Source: Terramyces sp. JEL0728 (taxonomy: Eukaryota > Chytridiomycota > Chytridiomycetes > Rhizophydiales > Terramycetaceae). Taken from it: 64,000 bases of DNA. Positions within the stretch are counted from its first letter, which is position 1. Every line of letters starts with the position of its first letter. The translations under genes were made by a program, and so were the position numbers. The notes below the pieces were generated by a model that did not search any database, was not told the origin of the DNA, and saw only the letters and a list, made by a program, of their open reading frames with translations. The stretch covers positions 34,410 to 98,409 of the forward strand of contig JADIIU010000048.1 of assembly GCA_027603945.1 (NCBI GenBank). Direction: 5' to 3'. Below are positions 21,481-32,782 of this stretch, in pieces.

Positions 21481-22448
21481 ATGACTGATGTATATCCAGG
21501 ATTTACAGATATTGCAATTATGCAAGTAGTGTGTTCAGGCATAGGAATACTTGGCTGTTCAATGCCTATCATTGTAACTTTTCGCAAACAGTATCCAGCA
21601 AACCTACTTTTCCCAATTGCCCTCTGTTATGTTAATTTATTTGCGTGCTTGTTTATTTTTGTATTCAATATATTAAACGCAAATGCTCATCATTATGTCC
21701 CGGAAGGAGTGCTGTGCAGGATATGCGGCTATATCGGATGTTTCGTGTGTTGCTTGGGGATCTTGATCTATACATTGACTTCGATTGACAGGTACATGGC
21801 TATAGTGTACGGGTTTAATCTGACGAATACGTTCATTAAATCTTCAATTGCTTTCAGCACTGTACTTTCATTCTTTGTTGGGATCCTGCCAGAATTAATC
21901 GATCCAGAAAAAGTATCAATGGTTGTGCAGCAATCGCAGCTGTATTGCACACTGTCATACCCCATGTCTAATTTTATTCCCGTGGAGACAGTTTTCTACT
22001 TGTCGTTGTTGATTATCGGGTCTACACTTGGAATAATTGTATTCTGCTATGTAAATATTTACAGAAAGTTTAAAAATACCGTCAAGAAGATTGGGAAAGT
22101 AATGTCACTTGTGAACAAGGAACGGAAATTGGTTATTTGTTGTGCAGTCAACTGCAGCACTTACTTGTTTTTCTGGACACCCTTCTTGTTCAAAGTAGAA
22201 TCCAATTAATGTAGATATTGTATGAATTCAGCACGCAAACAAAAATTAATACTTATTTCGATTCTCTGGCCAATTTTTGTATCGTTTGCAGCTACATTAC
22301 TCCCTCCTTCATAATAATTATATTTGACGCCAGAATACACACTTATATCAGAAACTTTTTTGGATTAGAAGGACGCAATAGTCAAGCAACCGCTAATAGC
22401 AATGACATCAATAATAATATTGAATTTCAATCTGAAATGGGTAGTTGA
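21481..22448 (+). CDS. Class-A-like seven-helix receptor 2
   Basis: Exons 21481..22194 and 22215..22448 give 315 aa, a tandem duplicate of the preceding receptor with the same intron sequence and position. The DRY motif (SIDRYMAIVY), the two loop cysteines and the basic third inner loop are conserved. Differences cluster in the helices and outer loops, while the 3' end of the tail is nearly identical, so the pair may differ in ligand but share coupling. Inferred plasma-membrane receptor signalling through a heterotrimeric G protein. Confidence 0.82.
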
Positions 22449-22628
22449 ATATTCTACTTAATAAACCAAATCTTAAAGAATCCAGACGCGTTCTTTTGTG
22501 ATACTCGAAGGGATAGTCTCAAACTATACCATAAGATGGTACCTCGAATGCGGGTATTATCAATGGCTTTTGTTTGAAACAATGACTCGTCACAATAATA
22601 TTTGTTTGTCATAGATAAAATTCTTTCA

Positions 22629-23467
22629 ATGAGCATTGCTGATATAGTCAAGTACGGATTAACAACACTAATAATTATTGTAATTATAGTTTGTATTGCG
22701 TTGATTTTGCCGGTACTTTATACAAACCTCATTCCAGTACATTTTCGAAGCAAGGTGATGACACTGGTAGTCATCGTGGTTCTGACAGGATGTATTAATC
22801 TTAATCAAATATATAATCATATTCCGTATCTGGACCGAGTGGGATCAGTATTAGCACACTTTACATTGTACTTGGGAAACTTGTTTGACATTGGAATCTT
22901 GAGTGTCTTTTCGGTATTAAATCCAAACATCACACTGCTAAGAATAAACTTACTAACAGGATTTGTTACGATTATCTATTTGGGATCAACTTCGGGGGAA
23001 GTCATAAAGTTATTCTACGGCGATACATTTCCAGATATTTTGTCGACCATGAATAACTATGGCGGGATTACAATAGCAATTAGTACCATACTTTATGTAT
23101 ATATTTCTAATGGTAGGATAATATACAAACAACTTATCTGGCGCGATTAATCCTGGCAGCCAAATCAAAACAGAGTCCGGAAACAATAAAGTTTTTCCAA
23201 ACGGTGATTACTAATATGATTGTTCTGTCGATTGGAGATTGGTTTGGGGTGATTGTATTCGCATATGCGATAAAACTAGGAGCATCCAGTGACTTGTACC
23301 TTCTACTATGTATGTTTGCAGAGACTTATACCGGGATACATGGATTATTGATGCTTACTTTATTCAACAAATTAAAGAAATTTGCCTTTATCGAAAAGGG
23401 AAATATCGTAAAGAAGAGTACGAGCTCGCTTCCCAAAGCATTCTGGAAGATATTAACTAAAAAATAA
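22629..23467 (+). CDS. Multi-helix membrane protein, receptor-like
   Basis: Exons 22629..23096 and 23117..23467 give 272 aa; the 20-nt intron is GTATATATTTCTAATGGTAG. Six or seven hydrophobic helices follow a very short N-terminus, with a basic loop (RLILAAKSKQ) between helices 5 and 6 and a lysine-rich tail. It resembles a receptor in layout but lacks a DRY motif, and I recognise no family. It lies just after the GPCR pair in the same orientation, so it may be part of a receptor cluster. Confidence 0.65.
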
Positions 23468-23703
23468 TGGCCATTTGTGCAAGATAGGTAAAAAATGAAC
23501 TGTTTCCTTTGCACCTATTATTTCGCGCCATATCCATTACAGCAGAAAGGTAATATATAAATTCAGAGTGGTATTTATTATCTATTTTCTAGGTGCAACT
23601 TCAATTTCATCTTGTGAAAAATGCGGTTTCAATGCATGCGAAATATTCTCGTTTTTTGGGATGCTATTCTGAGAATTCTCAATCTCTGTTAATTCCATTT
23701 GGT

Positions 23704-24667
23704 TTATTTTCTCTCTCTAGTATTAATAATGAATACCTTCCTGCTCTTGAAGAATACAAACCCTACAATGATTACCAATAGTGCTAATGCCACTGATATG
23801 ATGTAGATATACTCTAGTTTCAATCCCAATACTTTTTTCGTTTCTTGTGAGAGATCAGTTTGGTTGCTGAAGCTAAAATACTGGTAGTTTGCCATTTGTT
23901 GGACTTCTTGGGGGATATCAGTATCGAAATGATTAAAACTGAAATCAAGTACATATAAATTTACAAGTTTTGAGATTTCTTTTGGTATTGGTCCTGATAA
24001 ATCGTTGTTGTCCAAGTAAAAGAATTCCAAATTAACGAGATTTCCAACATCTGGGGTCACTTGACCAGTCAAATTACATGAAGTTGCGGAAAAGAATTGC
24101 AAGTTGGTTAAAGAGGATATTGCAGGGAAAGGCTGCCCAACGATTTGATTGAAATCCAGGGAGATCTCTTGCAAGTTTGAGAGTTTCGGGAACCAAGCAG
24201 GAAAGGTGTCAACAAAATAATTGGCTCCAATATAAAAATATTGTAATTGTGTCATTGAACTAAGATCAGGAATTGTTCCTTCCAGACTGTTGTTTGTCAA
24301 GTCAATCAGGTATAAGTTTGGCAAATTTGTAATCCATGATGGAAAGTTGCCATTGATGTTTGTATCGAATAGAGTTCTACATTAGCAAAAATTACAATTC
24401 CATTAAATTTGTCAAACTAGACAAATTCGGGAGAACTCCTGGCTTCAAGTCCATGTTGTCGGATAAATTGAGTTTCTTTAAACCAGAAAGCTGGCCCAAT
24501 TCTTTTGGTATTGTGCCAGTTAGTGAAGTTCCGTTCAAGTATAGTTCAGTTATTGAATTTTTTACACATGCGATATGTGGATCATTGCAGCAGTTTCCTG
24601 TTAGTGTTCCATTAAATTGCAGAGCTGGTAAAATGGTGCTATTAAGCAAAGCGCAATCCGAAGACAT
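23704..24667 (-). CDS. LRR protein with C-terminal membrane helix
   Basis: Exons 24667..24396 and 24376..23704 give 314 aa, with a 19-nt intron (GTAATTTTTGCTAATGTAG). An N-terminal cysteine cap (SSDC...GNCC...IAC) precedes about eight plant-type leucine-rich repeats (LxxLxLxxNxLxGxIP), then a transmembrane helix (YIYIISVALALLVIIVGFVF) and a short basic tail. No kinase or other inner domain. A signal peptide is expected but not visible: the ATG at 24667 falls right at the cysteine cap, so an upstream exon near 24670-24800 is probably missing. Likely a surface recognition protein. Related in cap and repeat style to the gene at 42134..44724. Confidence 0.75.
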
Positions 24668-24975
24668 TTGCCAAAACTTTGAAAAATCTCAATTTCAACA
24701 AAGCTTTAAGAGTGGTCGGGGACCTTCCTTTTTCAGATCCCAAAAACAGCTGGCCATTTACAAGTGTATCACAAGGAATCCACTAGAAGATGGTCGGTAT
24801 ATACATTCGGCTTGTTGATCTGGAGATTATTGGTCTTTTGACAATTTTCAAAGAGCGCTTCCAAACTGACACTTTACAATAGACACCAAATGACATGCAT
24901 TAATCATGAACGATTAACCCACTGATTTTTGTTCTCAATGAAATTTACTCACTCTTTTTTCAGACTTTACGGAAT

Positions 24976-25347
24976 ATGATTACCATAGTTGATAAGAATT
25001 TCGTCAAAGGACTAATTGAAAAGCCAAGTGTACTCTACATTAACAGCAGGGCTTAATCATCGATGTTCGGGAAAAGGATGAAGTCGCTGCTGGAACGATT
25101 CCAACTGCAAAAACTATTTCGGTAAACGAGTTGGAAGAAGCTCTTTCACTAACGCCTGGCGAATTTAATCAAAGGTATGGATTCAAACTACCTTCAAAAA
25201 CCGATCAGTTGGTATTATTTTGCCAGTCTGGTAGGAGAAGTGCTAGAGCTAGTGCAATCGCTGACCGCAAGGGATATCTAGAGTATTATCAACTAATGTA
25301 GTATTAAAGATTACTCGGGTAGCTGGAACGACTGGGCCAGCAGCTAA
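24976..25347 (+). CDS. Rhodanese-like sulfurtransferase
   Basis: Exons 24976..25029, 25050..25282 and 25302..25347 give 110 aa, with introns GTACTCTACATTAACAGCAG (20 nt) and GTATTATCAACTAATGTAG (19 nt). A single rhodanese domain: GLIIDVREKDEVAAGTIP near the N-terminus, an active-site loop CQSGRRSARA with catalytic cysteine, and the terminal YSGSWNDW motif. The size and order match the small single-domain sulfurtransferases (yeast YOR285W/Rdl type, human TSTD1). It transfers sulfane sulphur from thiosulphate. No single exon is long enough to stand out as an ORF. Confidence 0.9.
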
Positions 25348-25432
25348 GTTAATAAAAAGATGTACGATTACTTTCACTCAGACTGCAGCAGCAAGGAATA
25401 CTTTTTCCGTTTTGAGATTCAGAAAAAAAGCT

Positions 25433-25503
25433 GCCGGCTGGGAGGTTTGAACTCTCGACTTCTTGTTTACGAGACAAGCGCTCTACCACTGAGCTAAGCC
25501 GGC
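25433..25503 (-). tRNA. tRNA-Thr (anticodon CGU)
   Basis: Cloverleaf on the minus strand: perfect 7-bp acceptor stem (GCCGGCT/AGCCGGC), D-arm TAGCTCAGTGGTAGAGC, anticodon arm CTTGT-CTCGTAA-ACAAG giving anticodon CGT, and T-loop TTCAAAC. The T-stem has one A-C mismatch. No intron. It is followed on the minus strand by a run of seven T (25422-25428), a Pol III terminator. Confidence 0.92.
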
Positions 25504-25614
25504 CACCAAATCCTGGGAAAGATGACTTTAACAACATATATTTAAGTAAATGTTGCTAAGAACAACTGATTTTAGGAACATTGAATCAAAGAAAGAAAAA
25601 AATTATAAAGTGGT

Positions 25615-28600
25615 TTATTCATCAATTGAAGATAGCGTCTTTTTGAAAAAATCACTGGTTACTTCAATGGGAGTTGAGAATTGCTTGAGCATTTCCTCGA
25701 TCCCTGTTGGAGACATTACCTTTTTGGCATCTTCCAACTTCATCGATTCAATAAACTCCATATCAAGGCTTGAACTAGCAGTCATTTTAACGAGCTCCAC
25801 TAGAGTATCCTCTTCTTGTGTCTGTAGTTGCTGTCGCTTATCATTGTAATCAAATTTGTACAGTTCCATCTGGAAGCCAGTTTCAATTGGACGTGGCAGT
25901 GGATAGGTATATAAAGGGATATTTTGGCATTGAAGATCAACTTTGTACTCGACTCTTCTACCTTGTTCTTCTTCGACTTTATCCATGAAGGAAAACACGG
26001 ACCTGGTATCATCATCATTTGGCAACTTGAACATTGAGTGACAATTGAATAGTAAATTATCAAACACAATGTGTGCATTTTCCCTGTCGGATTCGTCAAT
26101 CGCCACCAAATACATGCCGAGCTCTGCTAAATCATACTTGGCTAGCACTAATCTACATTACAAATAAATTACTCATTGATTTGAGAAAAGAAAGTTTCAT
26201 ACAATGCCAATCTTCCAGAAAAATTCTTCAAGAAATATTCTTTAAGTACACCTATAATTTCCTGATCGGACGTCAAATTAACTATTCCATTCATCATGTA
26301 ACGTTTATCTTCGTTTGTAAAAATCAATTGACGGCGATTTTTGAAAAAGGTGGTGATTGAATGAACCAAAAACTGGCTTGAATAATTTTTGATATTGATC
26401 GGTTTGCATTTAATAATGCTATTGATAAATTGATTCACTTTGAGCTCTTCGATTATATTGTTTGATGGCGGTAAAAATTCTTCCTTGTTCTTGATTCTTG
26501 TTTCAATAAAGATGTGTAATATTCCAGTGATTGATCCTAGCACATCGTGATTAGAGGCTTCTTTTTTGAATATTGTTTTGAAATTATTCAATATACCCAT
26601 TCGGCCGTCATTTCTGAAAGAGATTGAGTTTGAAATTGATGGAGTGAATTTAGAAGATCCAGTGGCAATGCTTGTATTTCTTCTCTTGATTGAAATCTTG
26701 TGCAACAGTTGCTGAATAGAATTTGTAGATGGTGCCAGCGATTTGAAGGACTGCGAAGTTTTAATTCTAGAATGAGATTGTGGTAGTTTAGAGACTATAA
26801 TCATATCGCACAGTGATTGTTTAACAATTTGTTTTACAGAATCTTGATCTTTGAAAAGCGTAAATTTTGGGCTTGAATATTTGAGGATGCCGGCATTGTG
26901 AATTACATTTGCCATTTCCTGTTTTAAATCAGAGAAGGATTTCCATTCATATTCATCTGGAATGGATTCTGAAATTGATTCCAAGGGCGAATGCCTGTTG
27001 ATTCTTTTAACAACCTTGAACTTTCCGTCTGCATTTACTGCAACAACCATTAATACATTGCTTTTTACTGATTCCATAAATTTAGCGTAATCGCTTTCAT
27101 CTTCTAGTAAGATTAGCGCGATATCATTAGATTCTAGAATTGTTTTATCATAAAGTATTCTGTAGTAAATTGTACTTTTTTCTGCGTCTACATATGCTGG
27201 ATACTTTTGCAAACTATTGTCCTTGATCTTCAAGTGTTTGATTAATCCAAGTAGTTCGGCTGTTTTCTTCGAGTCCATTTGGAAATAAAGGGTTTTACCA
27301 GAGTGCAGCAACACAAATCCTTCATCGCTTTTGTATAGATCAGTGTCCTTCAGCAAGTAATGGCCTGCATTTACAAAATCTGATTTTCCTTTTTTCAGCA
27401 CTTGTATGAATTTTGAAAATATTAATAAAATAACTGGTTGGGAATAGTATCTATCCTTGTACAATTGAACCTCCAGTGCATCAAAGTCGGTCAGAAAGGT
27501 AATTCGCTCACCGTCATATGTGAATTGGAAATTTGCTTGGGTTTTTATGTGGATTTGCTGCATCATGTTTTCCATATGGTTCGCAACTAAAGAATGATTC
27601 AATTTCTTTGCTGATCTGACGGATAATTCATAGGTATCTTTTATAATTTTTTCATTTCCAGAATATTTGTACAAAGCTTCAAACAAGCTTTGGTATCCTA
27701 TAATTCTTCCTGTTGGTTTTTGAAGCTCGTCGCCAAGATATTTGGTTTTGCCAGTCTTTTGCTCCCACATTTGTTCGATCCTGGCCACGAATTTTCTAAA
27801 TTCTGGTGTGTTTACGTGCTTATTATTCTTGCTCTGATCCGGTTTCGAATTCTTCATTCGGTCTTGCTTAATGTATCGCAGTTGATCATGGGCCAGCGTA
27901 AAGGCAGTTGTTGGGGGGATGATTAATTTGATGTGCATCTGGAATATTTGACACATCACAAGAGGTGTGCCAGCGTTTTCCAAGTCAGTCAGGTACGCCT
28001 TGTGGGCAGCCAACAGATTCGATACCGGAATGACTGTAAATTTGATGATACTCTGACTAGCAAACCCCGCGTTTTTCCAGTTTAATAGAAATTCGTTATA
28101 CGCAAAATCAAGAAATTCCAAGCACTGCACAAAATTCTTTTCTGTCTCAATCATTTCATATAATTTGGCATTTTGGGCATGCAAGTCGTACTTTGGCTCC
28201 ATCAATCTTGATTCTGCAGGTTTGCAACGGGTTTTTGGTAACAATCCTTGAGATTAAATCTACTTACCATTGTCCATTAGATACTTGCTATCGTCTACAT
28301 AATAATTCCAAATATCTTCAGCAGGTTTATCCAAGAGTGGTTGAAATGCTTTCCAAATCTTTGAACCTGTAGAGCCCACGTACACATCCACCACAGCATT
28401 ATTAAAGAAATCCTGAATTAGATTGATTTACAATTAATGAGTTTCGCAATTGAATAACACTGTCAACAGAGGAAATATTCAACCTGGTCGCGTTTTCAAT
28501 AAATTTCCCAATGTGCCCATCTATATTTTCAGCTACGGTCTTGCTAGAATCATAAAAGTCCAAATTTGGAAACGGTTTCAAGTATTCCTTTAAAAAGTAT

Positions 28601-29041
28601 TCACAGTATATCTCGTTGCTATTGCAAGCAGGAGCGATAATATTCAGCACTCCCAATATCCCTATAACTAGTCCAACGACTTTGTCTGAACTATTCTGGT
28701 ATACTAGTACAAGTGCAAAATCCTGCTGAACGTACAGTTCTCGGAAAGTGGTTATTTCAATCAGCTTATCCAAATGAGGTGTTGAAGATAATTCTCGCGT
28801 CCAGCCGTTAGGTAATAGCAAGGAGTAAATCTAGATTATTTAATATTTACCTGGTTTTCTTTAGGAGCAAATTCCATGCTCGAGCGGAGACTTGAAAGCA
28901 GCTTGTTGATCATGTCTTGACGCGTCAATAAAAAAGGTAAAAACTAACCATGTAAGGAAATAATTGCGACAAGCTAGTAGAGAAATCCTCAACCAGTTCA
29001 TTGCATTGAAGCCTTGGACTAAAGAACACGGAACATAACAT
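25615..29041 (-). CDS. Rho guanine-nucleotide exchange factor (DH domain)
   Basis: Probable exons 29041..28994, 28973..28949, 28915..28851, 28830..28432, 28412..28268, 28246..26173 and 26152..25615 give 1097 aa; introns are 20, 33, 20, 19, 21 and 20 nt. The first two exons are less certain (an ATG at 28913 is the conservative start). A DH domain lies at about residues 250-440 (ETEKNFVQCLEFL at its start), followed by a PH-like region. The C-terminal third resembles a small GAP-like helical fold but lacks an obvious arginine finger. It would activate a Rho/Cdc42/Rac GTPase controlling actin and wall growth. Confidence 0.75.
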
Positions 29042-29081
29042 CAAGCCATACAAATTATATTTTGATATACAAAGATTAACA

Positions 29082-29939
29082 TTAATTGAGAGTTTGGCTT
29101 TCCAAGTAATAACTTGAAACATCACTCTCGCTTTTAGCAGTGCCAGTCTTGATTAAAGTCCTTCGTTTTGATATGATGTTTAGCGCATTGGCCAGAAATA
29201 AAGTTGTTGGCAAGTCAAAATAAAAGACATTGTACAGGGCAACATTATTCGCACTGAATTCCGCAAACACCGAGACATATACCACTTCCACCAGTAAATA
29301 AACTCCAAAGGTGTAGATTTCAAAGTCGACAATGCTTTTGATCATATCAAAAGTGGCCATATTGCCTCCTCTTTGATAAATGTAGTGCGCAAGATGTAAG
29401 AATAGCACAACTTCGAATATAACTGAAACCAGATGTTCCTGATACACTTGGCCGGTAGTAAACACAGTCTGGCACGGTCCCAAATGGTTATCTGCATTGT
29501 ATAGCACTGCTCCGGTAACAAATACTGCGTTATACCCGTAAGACGCGAAACGTACCCCCAGAACGAAATACAAGAAATAGTAATGTTGGGGCCGATCCGC
29601 ACTAGATATAATTGCAATAATCTTTGTAATTTGCAGAATATCGAAAAAGAAGAACCCGACGTATCTCACCGAATAAGTGATCACTCTGTTCACTGTGCAT
29701 TCCAAAGCCGAATTGACAGAGATATATGAGAACAATAATCCGGATATTGCAAAGAGCATACAGCCAGTAGATGCTACCGCCAAATTCGCGAATCTTGCTG
29801 GTAATGATTTGTAGAGATATACAAATGCAAGTAGTATCCCGCCATTGAATATTAATGATAAGATGTACATGTACAATGTCGCGACCCATACGCCATTTTG
29901 CTGATAGTCCAACCCTCCGATAAAGATCATACCTGTCAT
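29082..29939 (-). CDS. Seven-helix membrane protein, family X, copy 1
   Basis: Intronless, 285 aa, with about seven hydrophobic helices, a short N-terminus (GGLDYQQNGVWVATLYMY) and a hydrophilic tail. It is paralogous to 30544..31374: shared motifs include LDY-x-N-VW-ATL-MY, RFANLA, ECT-NR...YAVRYVGFF-FD-LQI-KI, LGPC-T-F and LYN-FYFDLP. Two conserved cysteines may form a disulphide. No DRY motif and no family I recognise; a receptor is the likeliest role given layout. Confidence 0.7.
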   Translation of the reverse strand: MTGMIFIGGLDYQQNGVWVATLYMYILSLIFNGGILLAFVYLYKSLPARFANLAVASTGCMLFAISGLLFSYISVNSALECTVNRVITYSVRYVGFFFFDILQITKIIAIISSADRPQHYYFLYFVLGVRFASYGYNAVFVTGAVLYNADNHLGPCQTVFTTGQVYQEHLVSVIFEVVLFLHLAHYIYQRGGNMATFDMIKSIVDFEIYTFGVYLLVEVVYVSVFAEFSANNVALYNVFYFDLPTTLFLANALNIISKRRTLIKTGTAKSESDVSSYYLESQTLN

Positions 29940-30053
29940 TCCTGCATTCTGGTATTTAAAAACATTTGGACAGTTGAGCCATTGCTAGCCTATTTTTTGA
30001 AACATGAAGAAATTTAACCTATTCGAGGACAATAGCTGTAACTAATCTATAGA

Positions 30054-30302
30054 GTATTTGTATTATTACTGGCATTAGTTGAAAAAGAGCCGGTATTGTG
30101 GGGATATGTGTTATTTCTCTGCAATACACAATCTTTGTCTTACGGTTTTAATGTGACAGATGGGCTAATCAATTATGTTGGATAAATTGCAAAAAAGCTG
30201 TATTATAGATGGCTAATATTTCTAGCACTGTTCTACTGCTATATCATAGCACCAAGGGTTTGCACTCCTGGATTCCCCGATGCGTTCTTGAAATTTACAT
30301 GA
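30054..30302 (+). CDS. Candidate small membrane protein (5' end unresolved)
   Basis: A plus-strand frame that reads as protein across the interval between the two 7TM paralogues: exons about 30054..30176 and 30198..30302 joined by a 21-nt in-frame intron (30177..30197, starting GTTGGATAAATTGC). It has a hydrophobic start (VFVLLLALVEKEPVLWGYVL), a second helix and a tail containing RVCTPGFPDAF. An intron-like acceptor (CTATAG) lies directly upstream, so a first exon, perhaps with the ATG near 30004, is missing. No family recognised. Confidence 0.35.
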
Positions 30303-30543
30303 TTTTGTTAAGCGCAGGCTGAAACTCGACAATCAATTGATTAGTAGGTTAATAACCTGCATAGCCCCTACCTTTAGCGTACAAGGGTGAAACTCCTCTG
30401 AGCCTGGTGTAATACAAATCAAACATGTCAGGTTAAATTTTAAGCCTTAATTACACAATAGCGAATAGACCAATCGCTGTATAGAATGGCAAATATGGAA
30501 TCTCAAGGGATTTATTCACAGTATTAAACCAAGCATCATACCT

Positions 30544-31374
30544 TTAGATTGTCACAGATGGCAGTCCCCTGATACTTTCCATATTGCTGGAGATGTGCGA
30601 CAGCTTCTTTCGCTGGGCAAGTATATTAAATGCATTCGCAAGAAACAACACAGTCGGCAAATCAAAGTAGAAAATATTGTACAAGTTGACATTACTTGAA
30701 GCGAATCCCGCATACACTGAGAGGTAAACTAATTCCGCCACCAAGTAAGCTATAAAAGTGTAGAGTTCAAAATCCACAATCGATTTCAGTAAATCCAGTG
30801 AAAATCCATTTTTCGATGTCTTGCGGATGTGTATTGTGAGATGAAGGAATAGCACCATTTCGAATAGTACTGAAATTACATGTTCTTGGTATACCGCTGA
30901 ACTGGAAAATATAGTCTTGCACGGTCCTAATCCGTTATGAGCATCATAGAGAACCGTCCCTGAAACAACAATGGTATTATAAGCGTAAGAAACAATTCTA
31001 ACCAGTGAAATCATCAGGATAGAGTAATTGCGGTTGATTTTGTCTGTGGAGGTAATTGCAGATATTTTCATGATTTGCAGGGCATCAAATACAAAGAATC
31101 CAACATATCGCACTGCATAAGAAATATTTCGATTGATCGTACATTCCTGTGCGGTATTCACTGTCACAAATGACAGTAGTAATCCAGTTATGCTAATTAG
31201 CATACACCAAGTTGATATAATAGCGAGATTAGCAAACCTTGACGGAAGTCTGGAATAGATGGATAAGAAAAATGCGATTGACATGGTGTCAAAGGCAACA
31301 GATACGATATACATGCAAAGCGTTGCTATCCACACTGTGTTATCTCTGTAATCCAGCCATCCAATGTAAATCAT
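30544..31374 (-). CDS. Seven-helix membrane protein, family X, copy 2
   Basis: Intronless, 276 aa, same orientation and layout as 29082..29939 and clearly homologous along its whole length (LDYRDNTVWIATLCMY, RFANLAI, YAVRYVGFFVFDALQI, LGPCKT, LYNIFYFDLPT). The tail differs. Separated from copy 1 by about 600 bp that hold a candidate plus-strand gene. Likely a tandem-duplicated receptor or transporter-like protein of unknown ligand. Confidence 0.7.
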   Translation of the reverse strand: MIYIGWLDYRDNTVWIATLCMYIVSVAFDTMSIAFFLSIYSRLPSRFANLAIISTWCMLISITGLLLSFVTVNTAQECTINRNISYAVRYVGFFVFDALQIMKISAITSTDKINRNYSILMISLVRIVSYAYNTIVVSGTVLYDAHNGLGPCKTIFSSSAVYQEHVISVLFEMVLFLHLTIHIRKTSKNGFSLDLLKSIVDFELYTFIAYLVAELVYLSVYAGFASSNVNLYNIFYFDLPTVLFLANAFNILAQRKKLSHISSNMESIRGLPSVTI

Positions 31375-31919
31375 AAAGATGAAATTTTTTGGGGATTTTA
31401 AAGTAGCTTGGCTTGACAGATGGCGCTAAGCTTTTACGTGGATTGGGCTTCGCAGATTTCATTCAAAATTTAATATCTACATAACGTATTATTGCTGAGC
31501 AGTAATATCCTGACCAACTGTATTACGGTTATTTCAAACGCAATCTTGATTTGGTGAACGACAATGGCACCAATATCTATCACCTGCAAATATATTAATA
31601 ACGGGATCTTGAAACATCTAAACTAGTACTCGATGCTTTATTTACTTTGCGATGTAAAGATGGAAAAGCACAACCTTGCTTTCTTTGTGGGTAGAATCGT
31701 ACTTTTGAGGATCAACCCATCACGATTCCCAAACGGTTGCGCTAAAACATTCGTCAGTAGCAAGTATGGAAATAGCATAAGTCGCCTGTCCTATCACACT
31801 TTTTTATACCTGATTTTCTTATCAATATCTCAATAGATATCTGACGATTTCAAAAAAGTCAATCACGAATTCATAGACTCTAGTTGCAAACACCTATTCC
31901 AAATGCAATAACTAATAAT
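31375..31919. other. Interval without a supported gene
   Basis: Contains overlapping short frames on both strands: 67 codons plus (31633..31836) and 46 codons minus (31778..31638, with a signal-like start). Neither has family support and both cannot be real together. Mostly promoter of the downstream 7TM gene. Confidence 0.35.
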
Positions 31920-32204
31920 TTATTCTTCCTGCTCTTTTTTCAACATTCTCTTCCTTTCTGCAAGTATCAATGCATCATAATATCCAAATTGAATCATGCT
32001 AAATTCTAAAAATGCTCCAATCATGATCCCAATTCCAAATGGCTTCAAGTAAGCCCTAAAACTACTGGATTGTGGTTTCTAACGTCAAATAAACAGTACC
32101 GCAATAGGTTCAAAAGGCAGTTTCACCGGTTGTTGCTTTTTGAATCTATTTAGGATATCTTTGGAATCAATAATCTTTGTATTATACCTTCTGAAAAATT
32201 TCAT
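31920..32204 (-). CDS. Small single-pass protein, SMIM4/UQCC5-like
   Basis: Exons 32204..32100 and 32078..31920 give 87 aa; the 21-nt intron has a TTTGAC branch-like element. A basic N-terminus is followed by a short RAYLKPFGIGIMIGAFLEF-type hydrophobic helix and a charged YYDA-ERKRMLKKEQEE tail. This order recalls SMIM4/UQCC5, a mitochondrial inner-membrane assembly factor of respiratory complex III, but the match is by eye and short. Its ATG is 11 bp from the divergent NUS1-like start. Confidence 0.5.
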
Positions 32205-32215
32205 CAAAAGAAAAA

Positions 32216-32782
32216 ATGAAGGAATATGAAATAATTTCGCTGATATATTCGGTAATATGGTACATTGCCAGAAAAATATCACCGCATAGACTGATGGAGC
32301 ATACTAGTCACTGGCAAAAGCATCCTAAACACATTTCATTCATTTTTCACCCACCGACACTCTTGAAATTACTGGAGAATGAAAAGAAAGGGTTGACTGA
32401 CCTGTTGGAAATGACTAGCGAATATTCAGTCAGCCTATACGACCAGCAAGGCATATTACGGAATCAAAATCTAAAAGATATTTGCAACGTAGAGTTTGAT
32501 GAATCCACAAATAATTTATACATTAATAGCAGACAAGTGATTGGAAAACCATTAATCAATCAAATAATAGACGGCGATCGGAAGGAATATAGTACCAAAC
32601 CAGATTTGGTGTTTGTGATTGGTGGAAATCAACTCAAATTGTATGGATACTGTCCATTTCTTATACCTACCAGTGAGTTTTGCCATGTAAAGTATTTGAA
32701 TTTTGAAAACTGCGTCGAATACAGGGAAATTAGGAGAGGTCTTGCTTACTTTGCCAACTGTGAACAGCGACTTGGGAAATAA
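32216..32782 (+). CDS. NUS1: Dehydrodolichyl diphosphate synthase subunit Nus1
   Basis: Intronless, 188 aa, shorter than yeast Nus1. It carries the cis-prenyltransferase fold remnants of the Nus1/NgBR subunit: SVSLYDQQGILR, KPDLVFVIGG-QLKLYGYCPFLIP, E-RRGLAYFANCEQ, and the C-terminal RLGK that holds the essential RxG motif contributed to the active site. With a catalytic Rer2/DHDDS partner it makes the long polyprenyl chain for dolichol at the ER. One N-terminal hydrophobic segment can anchor it. ATG 32216 is the only reasonable start. Confidence 0.85.
   Translation: MKEYEIISLIYSVIWYIARKISPHRLMEHTSHWQKHPKHISFIFHPPTLLKLLENEKKGLTDLLEMTSEYSVSLYDQQGILRNQNLKDICNVEFDESTNNLYINSRQVIGKPLINQIIDGDRKEYSTKPDLVFVIGGNQLKLYGYCPFLIPTSEFCHVKYLNFENCVEYREIRRGLAYFANCEQRLGK

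Noticed and set aside
25349..25537. 62-codon minus-strand ORF
   Set aside because: It reads through the tRNA-Thr gene; the tRNA structure explains the sequence.
28925..29125. 66-codon minus-strand ORF at the end of a 7TM gene
   Set aside because: It overlaps the 7TM coding end and is better explained as unspliced first exons of the RhoGEF.
29940..30543. Possible snRNA or snoRNA between the 7TM paralogues
   Set aside because: I looked for U5 loop, U6 ACAGAGA and C/D boxes and found no convincing combination; a coding interpretation fits part of the interval better.
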